A stretch of DNA of 64,000 nucleotides from Castor canadensis (Eukaryota > Chordata > Mammalia > Rodentia > Castoridae). Made by a program: the position numbers and the translations under genes. Below are positions 12,801 to 23,769 of the stretch, piece after piece; the stretch's first letter is position 1; every line of letters starts with the position of its first letter. The stretch spans positions 3,909,333-3,973,332 of the forward strand of contig NC_133399.1 in the NCBI RefSeq assembly GCF_047511655.1. Direction: 5' to 3'. The notes under the pieces were generated by a model. That model had not been told where the DNA came from, searched no databases, and saw nothing but the letters and a program-made list of their open reading frames with translations.

Positions 12801-13716
12801 CCAAATTCTAAAGTTGGTTCAGGAAAGAGTAGCAAATACTCTGAAAGTAATAGTTATAGGCAAGAACTTTCTAAGTGGAACCCAACCAGCACAGCAACTA
12901 AGAGATAGCATAGATAAACGGGACTTCATAAAACTAAAAAGCTTCTGCTCATCAAAACAAATAATCTCTAAACTGAAGAGAACACCCACAGAGTGGAAGA
13001 AAATATTTGCCAGCTACACATCAGACAAAGGACTGGTAACCAGAATATATAGGGAACTTAAAAAACTAAATTCTCCCAAAACTAATGAATCAATAAAGAA
13101 ATGCGTAAGTGAACTAAACAGAACTTTCTCAAAAGAAGAAATTCAAATGGCCAAAAAACACATGAAAAAAATGCTTACCATCTCGAGCAATAAAAGAAAT
13201 GCAAATTAAAACCACACTAAGATTCCACCTCACCCCTGTTAGAATAACCATCATCAGCAACACCATTAACAACAGGTGTTGGAGAGGATGTGGGGGAAAA
13301 GGAACCCTCTTACACTGTTGGTGGGAATGTAGACTAGTACAACCACTCTGGAAAAAAATTTGGAAGCTCCTTTAAAAGTTAAACATTGATCTACCATATG
13401 ATCCAGCAATACCACTTTTGGGGATATACTCAAAAGAATGTGACACAGGTTACTCCAGAGGCACCTGCACACCCATGTTTATTACAGCACTATTCACAAT
13501 AGCCAAGATATGGAAAAAGCCAAGATCCCCACTACTGATGAATGGATTAAGAAAATGTGGTATCTATACACAGTGGAATTTTATGCAGCCATGAAGGAGA
13601 ACCAAATGTTATCATTCACAGGTAAATGGAGGGAAATGGAGAACATCCTTCTGAGTGAGGTTAGCCTGGCCCAAAAGACCAAAAATCATATGTTCTCCCT
13701 CATATGTGGACATTAG
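9900..13716 (+). pseudogene. L1-A ORF2 (endonuclease / reverse transcriptase), broken
   Basis: ORF2p nicks DNA and copies L1 RNA into the genome. The endonuclease part is spread over 9900-10560 in several frames. The reverse transcriptase begins at about 11107. The usual KSPGPDGF motif reads KSPGPHGF (about 11302), and NYRPISL follows at about 11479. The catalytic FADD motif reads Phe-Thr-Asp-Asp near 11990, so the conserved Ala is replaced. The C-terminal cysteine-rich knuckle (about 13278-13335) keeps its C-C-H-C residues. The reading ends at TAG 13714-13716, the family stop. Many stops and frameshifts are present, including a 1-base loss near 12530 that is shared with copy C. Confidence 0.88.
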
Positions 13717-14200
13717 ATCACAGGCATACACAACAAGGGGATTGCACTTTGATCACATGATAAAGTGAGAGCACACAAAGGAGGTCTGAGGATAGGTAAG
13801 ACACCTTAAAAACTAGAAAGCATTTGTTGCCCTCAACACGGAGAAACTAAAGAAGATACTTTAAAGTAACTGAGGGCAATAGGAGAAAGGGACCAGGAAC
13901 GAGAGAAAAGGTTAGATCAAGAAGAATTAACTTAGAAGGTAACACACATGCACAGGAAATAGATTCGAATCAACTCCCTGTGTAGATATCCTTATCTCAA
14001 CTAGCAAAAGCCCTTGGTCTTCCTATTATTGCTTATACTCTCTCTTCAAGAAAATTAGAGATAAGGGTAAAATAGTTTCTGCTGGGTAGCGAGGAGGTAG
14101 GGGGTGAGAGGGAAGGGGTGGGGTAAGGGAGGGGGTGGGGGAACGGGGAAGTAATGACCCAAACATTGTATGCACATATGCATAAAATAAAAATTAAAAA
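13717..14200 (+). other. L1-A 3' UTR with G-rich tract and A-rich tail
   Basis: About 480 bases follow the ORF2 stop. They match the 3' ends of copies B and C. A polypurine G-rich run lies at about 14070-14145, then the conserved GTATGCACATATG box, then an A-rich end. The G-rich tract could form quadruplexes, as in other L1 3' UTRs. This is inferred, not shown. Confidence 0.8.
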
Positions 14201-14212
14201 AATTACATTCTG

Positions 14213-15985
14213 ACTCTACAAAATCCCAGAATGCAAATCCAAACACCCAAAAACATACAAGCAAAGTAATCCTGGTAAATACTGGTGATTAAAGAACCCC
14301 TACCCACCATCCTTTTTGTTCCCATTACATGATATTTATGCATATTTTTTCCTTTCTCAATGTACCAGATAAGCATACAGTTTCATTTCTTACTCATTGT
14401 ACTTTAAATTAATTTGATTATTTGATCTACTGAAACAGAACACTTAATAAGCAAACTTTCCTGAGGAAATTTTCTCCATTTTCCAGGTCTGAAGTGTCTG
14501 ACCCACCCTCAGGCCACCACAACAAACCCTTTTTTATTGTCACCTGAAAAAGTCTGACCCCAGGGGAAAGTAATTCTGTTCCAGGAGCTGATTTTGGCCC
14601 CTCCTTTGTCCCTCCTCTCCCATATTCCTGCTCCTCTTTGTTCCTCCCTAGAACAAACAGCTTTTCTCTACATCACCTTGAGGTCCCTGCAGACCATGCA
14701 GTTGGGGTTGTCTCACCTTGAGACCCTAAGTTCATGTTCTGTCTCAATTTAAATTTCATATTTGAAAATGCTGTCTAGACACAGCCCAATGTGAACATCA
14801 GTCAGGTCAGGGAGGGCAACAACCACAAACTTTTGACACGTGCCCAATGTCTCCACTCCCAGTTCAAACCCAAATGCCTGTGCACCACCATCCCAGTGAG
14901 TTGTGCAATATGGATTACCTATAAATTTAATGATTTACTAGAGCATTAAGAAGCAACTGCATTGGATCTTCTGGATTCAAGACCCTGCTTCCAAACTTTT
15001 AGATAATTCAGGGCTGTCAGTTCTGCCCTCAGGAGACTGGAAGGAGCTCTGAGCTCAAGGAACACAGTGCCCCTACAAGGAACCAATAAACTCCTGGCAT
15101 CACCTCATCTGGGGAAAACAACAAGCTTCAGTGAAAGGGTCTGGGCCTGTGCCAGCTTATGTGCAGGCAGAGACACAATGCCAGTGTGCCACATATCCAC
15201 CCTGCTCCATATGTAAACAGAGACCACATGTGATGCTAAGTGAGCAAACTAAGTTCAATGCACCACAGATGGTGCAGAGAGGCAAGGGTTCATGACACCT
15301 TCCTCAGCTGGATCCAATTGCTTCATGTTCCAGGGAGTGTGGATGCAGGTCAAAATGCTACCATTTCTGCCTTCTGCCATGACAGTGCTTCTGACCATAA
15401 CCCTGGCTAGCACACAGGTCACCAGGCAATGAGACTGACTCCCACAGAGATGCTATCAGAAAAACCTGAGTGATCCTAAATATTGCTAGTGTCAGAAAAG
15501 CATTTCTAGGGATTCATCAGTAGTTTCTCCTTCCACTGGAGTTTGACTGGTAAGTTTATACAGTTCCCCCTCCCTCCAGAACTTCTCATTGCCAGTGAAC
15601 CAGGACAATGTCCCCTAAGATTGAAGTGACAGGAGAAATTATGCCTTACCTGGTAAAGTACCATGACCAGATAAGTGATTCCAGTCACAGACCTTAGGAG
15701 ACCTGGCCCTCTCCCTGGACACTAGCCATCCCTGCCTGGTGATTCATTCTCTCTAAGAAGATCCTGCTCCTGGATTTTCCCAATGAACACTGCTTCTTCC
15801 AGCTGGAAATGGTGCCAAGGATCTGCTCAGAGAATTTCACACTCAGTTTCCAAGGAGATGACCCATGGTATCACAGAAGGTGCAGTGTTTAGGGTAGGCC
15901 AGTTGAGGCTTCAATGGAGAAGGAAAAAAGGCCTGGTATTATCACCCTTCACTAAGTTAGTATCAGCCACTTAACTTCATGATTC
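14213..15985 (-). repeat. KZFP 5'-region duplication unit A
   Basis: The unit aligns with unit C (29669-31400) over its whole length and with unit B (from about 15985). Shared anchors include TTTATTGTCACCTGAAA, the CCATTTC first-exon end, and the GCTTCTTCCAG...GAAATGG block near 15790. It reads as the promoter side (high coordinates) and first exon plus intron start (low coordinates) of a minus-strand KRAB-zinc-finger gene. CpGs are mostly lost, so it is decayed. ORFs inside are chance. Confidence 0.65.
15362..15480 (-). pseudogene. KZFP-like first exon, copy A
   Basis: On the minus strand the segment ends GCAGAAATG followed by GTAGCA. KRAB-zinc-finger genes typically end exon 1 with AAATG directly before GT, so only the initiator Met lies in this exon. 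The upstream end is a guess. The donor GTAGCA is weaker than GTGAGT. It is assigned by homology to copies B, C and the plus-strand copy at 51114. Confidence 0.5.
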
Positions 15986-17190
15986 TTTGAACTGTTTACT
16001 CTTTCCTAGAAAGCACAGCCCTGTTGTGCCTCACCCTTGAGGCACCTACAGACTTTGCAGTTGGTGCCAAACTACTAATGTAACCCCTCTACAAATCAGG
16101 TCAAATCCTGCCTAAATCTGCAATTAATTTTTGAACATATGTTCTAGACAAAGACCAAGGCACCAAAAAGTATGTTGGAGAGAGCAAAAACCTCAAACCA
16201 TCCTTTCCAATATCTTACCTTCCACATGAACTTCAAATGCATATGCCTTGCCTTTCCTGTGAGTAGGGCAATGCAAAGATAGCTGTAAATTAAGGGATTA
16301 ATGATAGCCCTAAAAGACAAGGTGTTGCGGACCCTAGATTCAAGAGCCTGTTTTCAAACTTTTAGCAGATCAAACAATCAGTTCTGTTCCAGGGATTGTA
16401 GAAGAAGTGGGGACTCCAAAGGACCACAACTCCTCCAATGCAGGAACCCACAACATCTGCCTGTTGACTGTTAGGAAGTCATGGCACATAGGTGCAGAGT
16501 GCCCTGAGAGAGCTCCGGGCCTGGGACAAGTTGCCTGCACACAGAGGACATGATGCCAGAGTTTGCCCATCTGCCATCTCCCCTTCCCTGCATAGAAGGA
16601 GAGCAAAACCACCAATGGTTACAGATTCCAGAGGTACAGAGGGGAGGCTTGGGGTAGTAGCCATATCTGGACAATGGTATCCTTCTGATTCTCCCAGGCC
16701 TGGGACACCAGTCACAAACTCACCATTTCAGGCTTCTGTGGTGATTTGAGATCTGCCCACTTTCCTGGTGTAACCTACAGGTCACAATCGAAAGACTACG
16801 TCATGCAGAATTGCTCTTAGCAGCACAGCATGATTCAGAAAATGGCAGAGCCAGGAAGGCATTTCCTGTGTTAACTAACTTGTAAAGTCTCTGATTCTTC
16901 AGTTCATACAATTCCATCCCTCCAGTACTTCTCATTTGTTGGTGATCTGGGCCCCCTATCCTCATATCTGAGTTACAGGAGAAGTGCTGCCTTCCTTGGC
17001 ACAGTGCCAGGACCAAATACCAGATTCCAGCCACAGCCCTCAGGATTCAAGGCCTCCTCCCTGGTCCTTACCCAGCCCAGTCTTGGTATTCTTTTAGGTG
17101 GGTAGAACTTCCTCTTCAGAGTGGACCATACTTTTTAAACTAGGAAATGGGGCCAGGAATATGCTGAAAAAATTCAAGGTTCATTTTACC
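15986..17190 (-). repeat. KZFP 5'-region duplication unit B
   Basis: This is a tandem relative of unit A. It repeats the GCACAGCCCTGTTGTGCCTC...TGAGGCACC block, the TTTTTGAACATA block and the first-exon end. The spacing from A to B exon ends is about 1.36 kb. The tail around 16990-17100 (AGTGCCAGGACCAAAT) also matches unit C at 31080. Confidence 0.65.
16724..16850 (-). pseudogene. KZFP-like first exon, copy B, with consensus splice donor
   Basis: The minus strand reads AGAAGCCTGAAATG then GTGAGTTTG, giving the KZFP exon-1 ending with a textbook GTGAGT donor. This is the best-preserved of the minus-strand copies. The upstream boundary is approximate. No nearby KRAB exon exists between it and the L1 at 7.6-14.2 kb, so whether it drives any transcript is unknown. 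Confidence 0.6.
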
Positions 17191-18830
17191 AATGGGAAAA
17201 AACAGCCACTCTGATTGGCCAATGGATACAGGGCTGGATTCCCCAAGTCATGAGTGACATGAAGACTATCCTATATTTAACTAAGTGAATTCAAAATGAC
17301 ATAATCCAGGGGTAGCCCTTGCCAGATCAGGTTTCCTTCCCTGTAGATTTATGTCAGTTAGTGGGAAACTGCATTCAGTGGAGTTTGTCCTGGCTCTCCA
17401 GACCTGACATCTGCTTCTGATCATACTCACTGGAAACTTTCTGAATATTCCTCCTGAAATGGTATGACAGGTATACTCAGCAAATCCAGACTCAATGTCA
17501 TGGGAGAAAACTCACCCTGTAAGTTAAGAAGGGAAGACACTTAAAGGCTAGGTCACAGGAAGTCAACATAGGGTCAATGTTCAAACACTCAATATGGGAA
17601 TGAGGAAGATGGTCAGGTTTTTCTCACAGCTCATGTTTCAATCTAATAATTTTAAGCCAAGGGAAAACCACAATGCCAAAAACATAAGAGATTTTCCATG
17701 CAGGGAGGAAAATGGACTCATATGGCAATTATATTCCACTATAGATTCAAGAGAATGAAAAGTAAGTATGACTCAAGCAGTAGTGTGCCTGTTCTGTAAG
17801 AAGGAAACAGTTAAAATCTCATTCTTACATGCCCCCCCCCAATAAAATATGACTGGTGAGGTGCCTCATGTAGTACGAAGCCTGCCTAACAAGCACAAGG
17901 CCTTCAGTTGAAGCAACAGTATCACCAGTAAATAAATAAATTAATTAAAAAGAAGAATGAAAAGTAACAAGTGTCTAACCTCAGGCAAAGATTCTCTGTC
18001 ACCCAAGATCTCAAGTAAAACCCAGTTTCATGAGTTTAAATAGATTTCCCAGCCTGATGACTACAGTGATTCCTGAAAGGGAGACCTAAAGTGCATCAGT
18101 GCTTAGTGATGGTCACAGAAACTTAAGGATTTATCTCACAGAATTCACCAAGCCCTTCTTATCCCTCCTCCTATTGAAAAAAAACCCTCCTCCTTATATA
18201 CAGAAACAATGATCAGAGAAAAAACTCTCACTTCAGACAATTTAAGATGGTAACATTAGCTAACTATAAATGCATAAGTTCACTTAATGTTGCTTTGAAT
18301 ACTGCTGATGTTCTTTGATTTTTTTTTCCATATGTAGGTAGTCTGGTCTTCCTCCAGAATATATTGCCATGTCAAACCAAAGCACTGTGGAGAAAAGAGT
18401 CCCATAACAACAAAGGTTTTACCTCAGAAAGGATAGAACTCTCAACTTCAGGCCCATGTGGTTTATCTGTTTTCAATTACTCTGCAGCTTCACAGGGTCA
18501 ACCCTCCTCAGTTAATCTGAGTCATTACTTTTTATAAATTTACACTAGTTATGGTGCATGCAATATATAGCTCTGAACATGGTGTATATTTATGAGTATT
18601 CCATTCGCTCATGAAAAGATTTTTATTCTGTAGAATTGCACTGGTAAATTCTATGACAATAATTGAATCCAATCTGTTGACAAGGTTTTTGTGTTAAACT
18701 TTACCATTACTGATCTTCTGCCTCCTTGATCTGTCACATAGTGTTATGTTAACAGGTTCAAATGAAACTTTTCTTGGTGGGATTGGGATTTGAAGTGAGA
18801 ATTCATGCTCTATCATCATTTCCCTTATCA
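17191..18830 (-). repeat. Upstream flank duplication, paralogue of 39900-41270
   Basis: This runs parallel to 39900-41270 with the same order of anchors. They are a CTGATTGGCCAAT CCAAT-box segment (17209), GCCAGATC, CATTCAG..AG.TTTGTCCT, TCACAGCTCATGTTTCAATCTAA (17621), an embedded old SINE near 17771, and GACAATAATTGAATC (18656). The plus-strand promoter at 50470-50900 matches its first part in reverse. It marks the distal promoter side of the KZFP units. Confidence 0.7.
17846..17950 (+). repeat. Short tRNA-derived SINE
   Basis: A diverged CTGGTGAGGTGCCTCA head is followed by AGCCTGCCTAACAAGCACAAGGCC and an (AAAT)n-like tail. It is absent from the paralogous place near 40500, so it postdates that duplication. 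The older SINE trace at 17771-17830 is shared with 40434-40500. Confidence 0.7.
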
Positions 18831-19201
18831 GTCACTATACAGCATTTGAATAGCACAACATGTCAGTGACATTTGCTCTGTTAAGAAATGTAAAGAATTG
18901 ATAATAATACAGGTCTAAGTAATTCTCCAACATTACTGGTGGAACACTGAATGATAGATGATAAGAATTTACAATTGCACATTGTATACACTGGCTTATA
19001 TGTTGGTGAGGAAGTATATAAAAGAATAAGTCTCATGGCAATTATTTCAACAATGTCAGAGGAGGAGACTACTGTAACATGACTGGGGAGAAGGCAAGTA
19101 TGATGTGGTAAAAGCAAGCAATGGATGCCCTGACAGGAATGAGATGTCCAAAATTTAATCAATATAGAAAACAATTTTAGTAAATAGAACAAAAATTTCA
19201 C

Positions 19202-19412
19202 CAGGTGGAAATGGCTTCTACAGTAATACTATCTATTCACAAGGCAGAGATCAGCAGGGTCAGCAGTTCAAAATCAGTCCCAGGTGAATTATTCCTGAAA
19301 TCTTATCTCAAAAACAGCTAACATGAAAATAGGGCTTACAGAGTGGCTCTAGAGTTAGAGTCCCTGTATACCAAGGATGAGGCTCCAGTATCACAAAAAA
19401 TTGAATGAACAC
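19202..19412 (+). repeat. Long composite SINE
   Basis: A sense-strand copy of the long SINE. The first half has CACAAGGCAGAGATCAGCAGGGTC and GTTCAAAATCAG. The second has GGGCTTACAGAGTGGCTC and a CCAGTATCAC end with an A-rich tail. Confidence 0.7.
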
Positions 19413-19556
19413 TCATGTAACTCCATTTTGCTATATTGAAAATATATGTGTATTATCACAAGTTTAGGAGATCAGTGGAAGAGCACATGCCTGGTATAAC
19501 CATACCTTGCATTTCATGCATGAAACCAAAATTTTTCTTTTGCTTTGCATATTGAC

Positions 19557-19735
19557 CCCTGGCAGTACTTGAGAAACAGGGGCAGTGGGATCATGAGTTC
19601 AAGGACAACAGGACACATAGTGAATCCCTATCTCAAATATACATGTACATGAGGATGAGAATATAGTTCAGTGATACAGTGCTTGCTTACCCAGCTAAAG
19701 ACCCTGTTTTATCTCATGAACAAAAAATAATCATG
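19557..19735 (+). repeat. Composite SINE (B1-like head plus tRNA-like tail)
   Basis: The first part (GGCAGTGGGATCATGAGTTCAAGG, then TGAATCCCTATCTCAAA) resembles a 7SL/B1-type monomer. The second part (ATAGTTCAGTGATACAGTGCTTGCTT) is the tRNA-like unit. The tail half also occurs at 48491-48565 as part of a larger duplication. Confidence 0.6.
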
Positions 19736-19965
19736 CATCCATACTGTATGGTCTAGTAATGATGAACAGAGTCACTGCAGCACAGGCACGATGGGCCTAG
19801 GAGGGTTCTCAACCTCAGCACTAGTAACATTTGAGGCTGGGTAGTTCTTCATTATGGGTGATGTCCTGAGCATCACATGATACTCAGCAATATCCTTGGC
19901 ACCCCCATGTGAATTTTACTAAATCTAATGCCTACTTCATGACATGACAATAGAAAATCTCTACA
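19660..19965 (+). repeat. Direct duplicate of 48495-48790
   Basis: Shared blocks in the same order are TACAGTGCTTGCTTA, CATACTGTATGGTC, CTCAACTTCAGCACTAG (with one change), GACATGACAA.AGAAAATCTCT. This extends the 17.2-18.8 / 39.9-41.3 kb duplication. The second copy is pulled apart by SINEs and the L1-split hnRNPA1 pseudogene. Confidence 0.65.
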
Positions 19966-20900
19966 AATACATCCTAATATTCCCCAAACCTAGGATCACC
20001 TCCATGAGAAAAATCACTGGGAGAGCAGCTGCAGTCAGACATAGGCAGGCCAAATTAGAAGGCACAGAGAATGGGCAAAGGGTCCAAGGAATCTCCCAAG
20101 CTGGAAGACTGTCTTCTCATTAGCCCTCCACCCTAACCCCAAGGAGGGTGACTATATACAATTTACTGCATTCTGTCCTCAGACCTTTTCTCTCATGGTC
20201 ACTCTCCAATTTGATTGCCTTCCAAGAAGAGGCCAAAAAAGGCAGAGTCTATGCTACTTGATACTGTCTGATGTTACATGCAGAAAGGTGGAGGGATCAG
20301 ACCAGGTCTCACTTTGACATTAAGCTCTGTGATTTGTCTTTGCTGTGGTCTTCTGCATAGGGAATCCCCATGAATTCTTCACAATCTGACCTTGGAAAAG
20401 AAGTAGTTGTCTCCAGATACTGCAGAGGTCATTCAGCAATGTGGCCTCCATGCCCTCCTCCAGTACACAGCATAAGCTGCATGCCATTCTCTTTCCCAAG
20501 GGAGACTTTAGCCACTGGTCATGGTGAGAATACCTCATGTTCAGGGATACAGTGCTGAAAAGAGATGCCTTTAGTGCATGGACTTCAACATAGGGGATAG
20601 GGAATACAGAACCTGGGGAAAAAGTTAGAAAGTTTCCCTGAATCAACACAATGTACTTTCAGAGAGGAACATTTTCTATGTCTTCACCACAAATTCCACA
20701 GCCCTGGCTGTCTCCTTCATCAAGTTGTACCCTATCACCCTTTCCTGAGTGATAGTCAGTCAGTAAGGCTGATAGTCTGATATGAGTGATGTACCTTTAT
20801 GTATTGAAATAACAAATAAAAGCTACAAAACCTACTTCTCCAAGCATGATACATACCAAGGATTTGCTAGCCAATTCCTGAAAGAGTGGGTCATATTTAA
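19966..20900. other. Unassigned sequence
   Basis: No domain or repeat family is recognised. A minus-strand ORF of 109 codons at 20320-20649 has no recognisable motif. I do not call it a gene. Confidence 0.35.
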
Positions 20901-21071
20901 CCATATATATACTCTGCTTTCGCATATACATATCTATGATATTTTAAAAAATTACGAGCATTAAGAGATGAGAACCAACATATATATATAACTATTATAG
21001 TAAAACACTTTAAAAGTTAGGGAATGGACTCTCTCTCAATATATATTAAACTGTACTCACCTCCCATCTTT

Positions 21072-21246
21072 GTAGTACTGTGTTTGAATACAGGGCCTAC
21101 ACCTTGAATTAATCCATTAACTGTTTTTTGTGATGGGTTTTCTCATGAACTATTTGCTGTGGCTAGATTCCAACCAAGATTCTCCTGATCTCTTCTTCCT
21201 CTGGAATAGCTAGGATTACAGGTGTTCAGTCACTGGTGCCCATCAA
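21072..21246 (-). repeat. Long composite SINE, minus strand (tandem unit 1)
   Basis: Reads CTGTGTTTGAATACAGGGCC, then GGGTTTTCTCATGAAC, then GGATTACAGGTGTTCAGTCAC on the plus strand. It is the antisense of the long SINE, strongly diverged. Confidence 0.75.
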
Positions 21247-21489
21247 CTAAAGATGGAAATATAACTATTACACTAAAACAGATTAAAAGTTTGAGCATAA
21301 GTTTTCTGTCCAAATATACTCTGCTTTCATGTGTACATATCAATGATAATATTTTAAAAAGTTATATGCATTAAGAGATTAGAACCAACAGGTAATGATG
21401 AAACATAACTATTATAGTAAAACACTTCAATAGTTTGTGCATGAACTCTGTGTCTCTCAATATATATTGAACTATACTCACCATCCATC

Positions 21490-21532
<43 letters not shown>

Positions 21533-21533
<1 letters not shown>

Positions 21534-21713
21534 AGTACTGGTGTTTGATCTCAGGGCCTACACCTTGAGTCACTCCATCAGCCTTTTTGTGGTGGGTTTT
21601 TTCAAGATAGGGTCTTGTGAACTATTTGCTTGGGCTGGATTCCAACTGTAATCCTCCTGAACTCTGCCTCTGGAGTACCAAGGAGTACAGGAGTTGAGTC
21701 ACCTCTGCCCGCC
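21533..21713 (-). repeat. Long composite SINE, minus strand (tandem unit 2)
   Basis: Reads CAGTACTGGTGTTTGATCTC, then AAGATAGGGTCTTGTGAAC, then a GGAGTACAGGAGTTGAGTCAC end. It lies at the same place in the second tandem unit as the SINE in the first. Either the SINE was duplicated with the unit or both were hit at one hot spot. The first is simpler. Confidence 0.75.
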
Positions 21714-21840
21714 AACTGAAGATCAAATGTAACTACTATACAATAAAAAGTTATACTAATAAAAACTTGTGCATCTGTTCTCTGTCTCTTTCAATATATC
21801 ACATTTTACTGTATTCACTCTTCTTCATCTTTAATGATAT

Positions 21841-23640
21841 AATGAAGCAGAGAGGAACACCAGAAAAAAAGCAGGTCTGTTTTCTGATAATGTAACAGGG
21901 AGGAAAGGAGGGCATAGCAGGGAGATAAAACTTAGAGAATCTGAATGTGAGGGTCACTTAGCATGAGAAAATGCTAGCCAATGAGATAGTATGTAATGAT
22001 ATACAGATTAAACTTTGTTTCTTGCTTCTCTAACCTGCCTAGAATGGTGTACAAGGAAAGACCCCATTTTTCTCAGGGCTCAGCCTTTGGATGTGAATCC
22101 ACTGAGTCACTGCTGGCATGCTAATAATCATTGCTTCCTGCAAAAGCCTCAGTGTACCATTTCCCTGTTCTTCAGTATCATACAACAGTACCAACAGGCA
22201 GCATTTAAGTGATGTAATGAAGTGAAGTAAATGATAGAGTTGGATGCCGCATTTTGCTGAAATTGTCAGCATGGAACATTCAAAATTTTATATCCAAGAA
22301 TTTTCCATTTACATTCAGACTAATGTAAACTAAAACAGCAGAATGTAAACCTTTGGATAACAGGTGTCATAATTTCCAGGGAGAGGTAAAAGAAATGTAT
22401 GCTTCTGAATTGTGATAGCACCAACAGTCCAAGGAAGGACTCCACCAAGTACAGTCTGATGAGTAATTGGGTTTATCAGTGTTACAGAGAGAGTGGTGAA
22501 CAACTTACAGATAACAATGACACCCCACAGCATAAATGTTATATGGTTCTATGTCTACTGCAGAATTAATGCAACCCTGACCTTACACAGACACACTGCA
22601 GCAGAATAAGTGATTATAGACTCAGAGAACTCAGGCACACATAAAACTATTTTGGGGCAAGTGTATATGTGTATATGCAGTTTTTGCACTTATAGGGGAT
22701 GTTCCTGGTCTCAGAAAATAATGTCACACTGTTGAATGGATGGCTTTATCTATTTATGTATTGGCTGGTACTGGGTTTGATCTCAGGGTTTCTCAGTAGC
22801 TAAACAAGCATTGTCTCACTTAAGCCAACTTGGCTTGTTGGCTTCAGCCTCATTACAAAGAAGACATAAGTGTTGTATTTCTGAAAGATGGAATTACTCT
22901 GACTAGGATTCAGTGGATTGTTCTTACTGCAATCTTTCTTGATCCAACAATCTACCTCCTCAAAATACTGGTACATGGTTTGTTCCCAGCAAGCCCATGT
23001 GGCCTCAAATTAACATTTTCTGGGTGAAATTTGTGCTTCAGATCTCCTGCACTGAACTCATAAGCTGAAGGTCATCTTATGTACATCATGGCTATACAGC
23101 TTTTAGGGTCTCAGGGGACATCACCCTGTTATGGACACATCATAGGAATTTTCAAATTTAGAAAGTAGTTTGTAAAACTTCAGGGCAAATAATTTTAAAA
23201 TAAGGTACACAAAGATTTATACCATGCAGTAATCTCTTCACTGTCTGTAATACTTTATGATTGCAACATTATCTTTTTATATACCTACTTGCCATACGTA
23301 TATTAAAAATAATACACACATGACAAAAGTACAGCAGAATCATCCATAAACTCAACTTCTCCTAAATGTATTACTTTATAAGCAGGTCTATGACAGTTCT
23401 GTAAGTATTGACATGTACAATCAGTGTCAAAAGCATTAAGAGACATTGCGACAAAATAACCATTTTTAAAAGTAATAGTTCTTCCTAACTACAAAATAAG
23501 ACAGATTGATGATCATAACAAAAAATTTAAAGTAACAATCTAGCTTGTTGTTAGTCACACATTTTACATATGACATAAAAAACAACCTGGTGTTTAGTGA
23601 CACTTTGATCTTACAGGATCATTTGAATTGTCTTTTAATT
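21841..23640. other. Unassigned, with a short SINE fragment at 22762-22830
   Basis: At about 22762-22830 the antisense tRNA-like SINE half is visible (GGCTGGTACTGGGTTTGATCTC). Otherwise there is no recognisable gene or RNA. The segment lies 3' of the zinc-finger pseudogene and may include its lost 3' UTR. Confidence 0.35.
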
Positions 23641-23769
23641 CACTGAATCATGTCCATTTTTAAGACGGATCCTTTGGTGCTTTCATTTTTTACAATAAAC
23701 ACAAAACCATATTTTCATTTCCCAAGAATAATAAACTGAGATCCAAGTTCTTCAGGCCTTCTGAGAGTG

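Larger units (their letters stand above)
7632..14212 (+). mobile_element. Full-length L1 retrotransposon with target-site duplication (copy A)
   Basis: The element occupies about 7645-14200 and is flanked by AAATTACATTCTG at 7632-7644 and its repeat ending at 14212. It has all L1 parts in order: 5' UTR, ORF1, ORF2, a 3' UTR with a G-rich tract at about 14070-14145, and a short A-rich tail. Both ORFs carry many stops and frameshifts, so it cannot move. The diverged paralogue at 29655-29674 lacks the insertion. L1-A therefore entered after that duplication. Confidence 0.93.
20905..21840. repeat. Local tandem duplication (about 407 bp period) carrying SINEs
   Basis: ACTCTGCTTT...GCATTAAGAGAT.AGAACCAAC occurs at 20911 and again at 21318, a shift of 407 bp. 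An AACTATTATAGTAAAACACTT...CATCTT segment recurs at about 20988, 21260, 21405 and 21729. A minus-strand SINE (21072-21246 and 21533-21713) sits in each unit. A perfect GT microsatellite (about 21491-21531) has grown at the 3' tail of the second SINE. Confidence 0.8.

Noticed and set aside
20320..20649. 109-codon minus-strand ORF as a gene
   Set aside because: No domain, signal peptide or splice context; a length within chance expectation for this much sequence.
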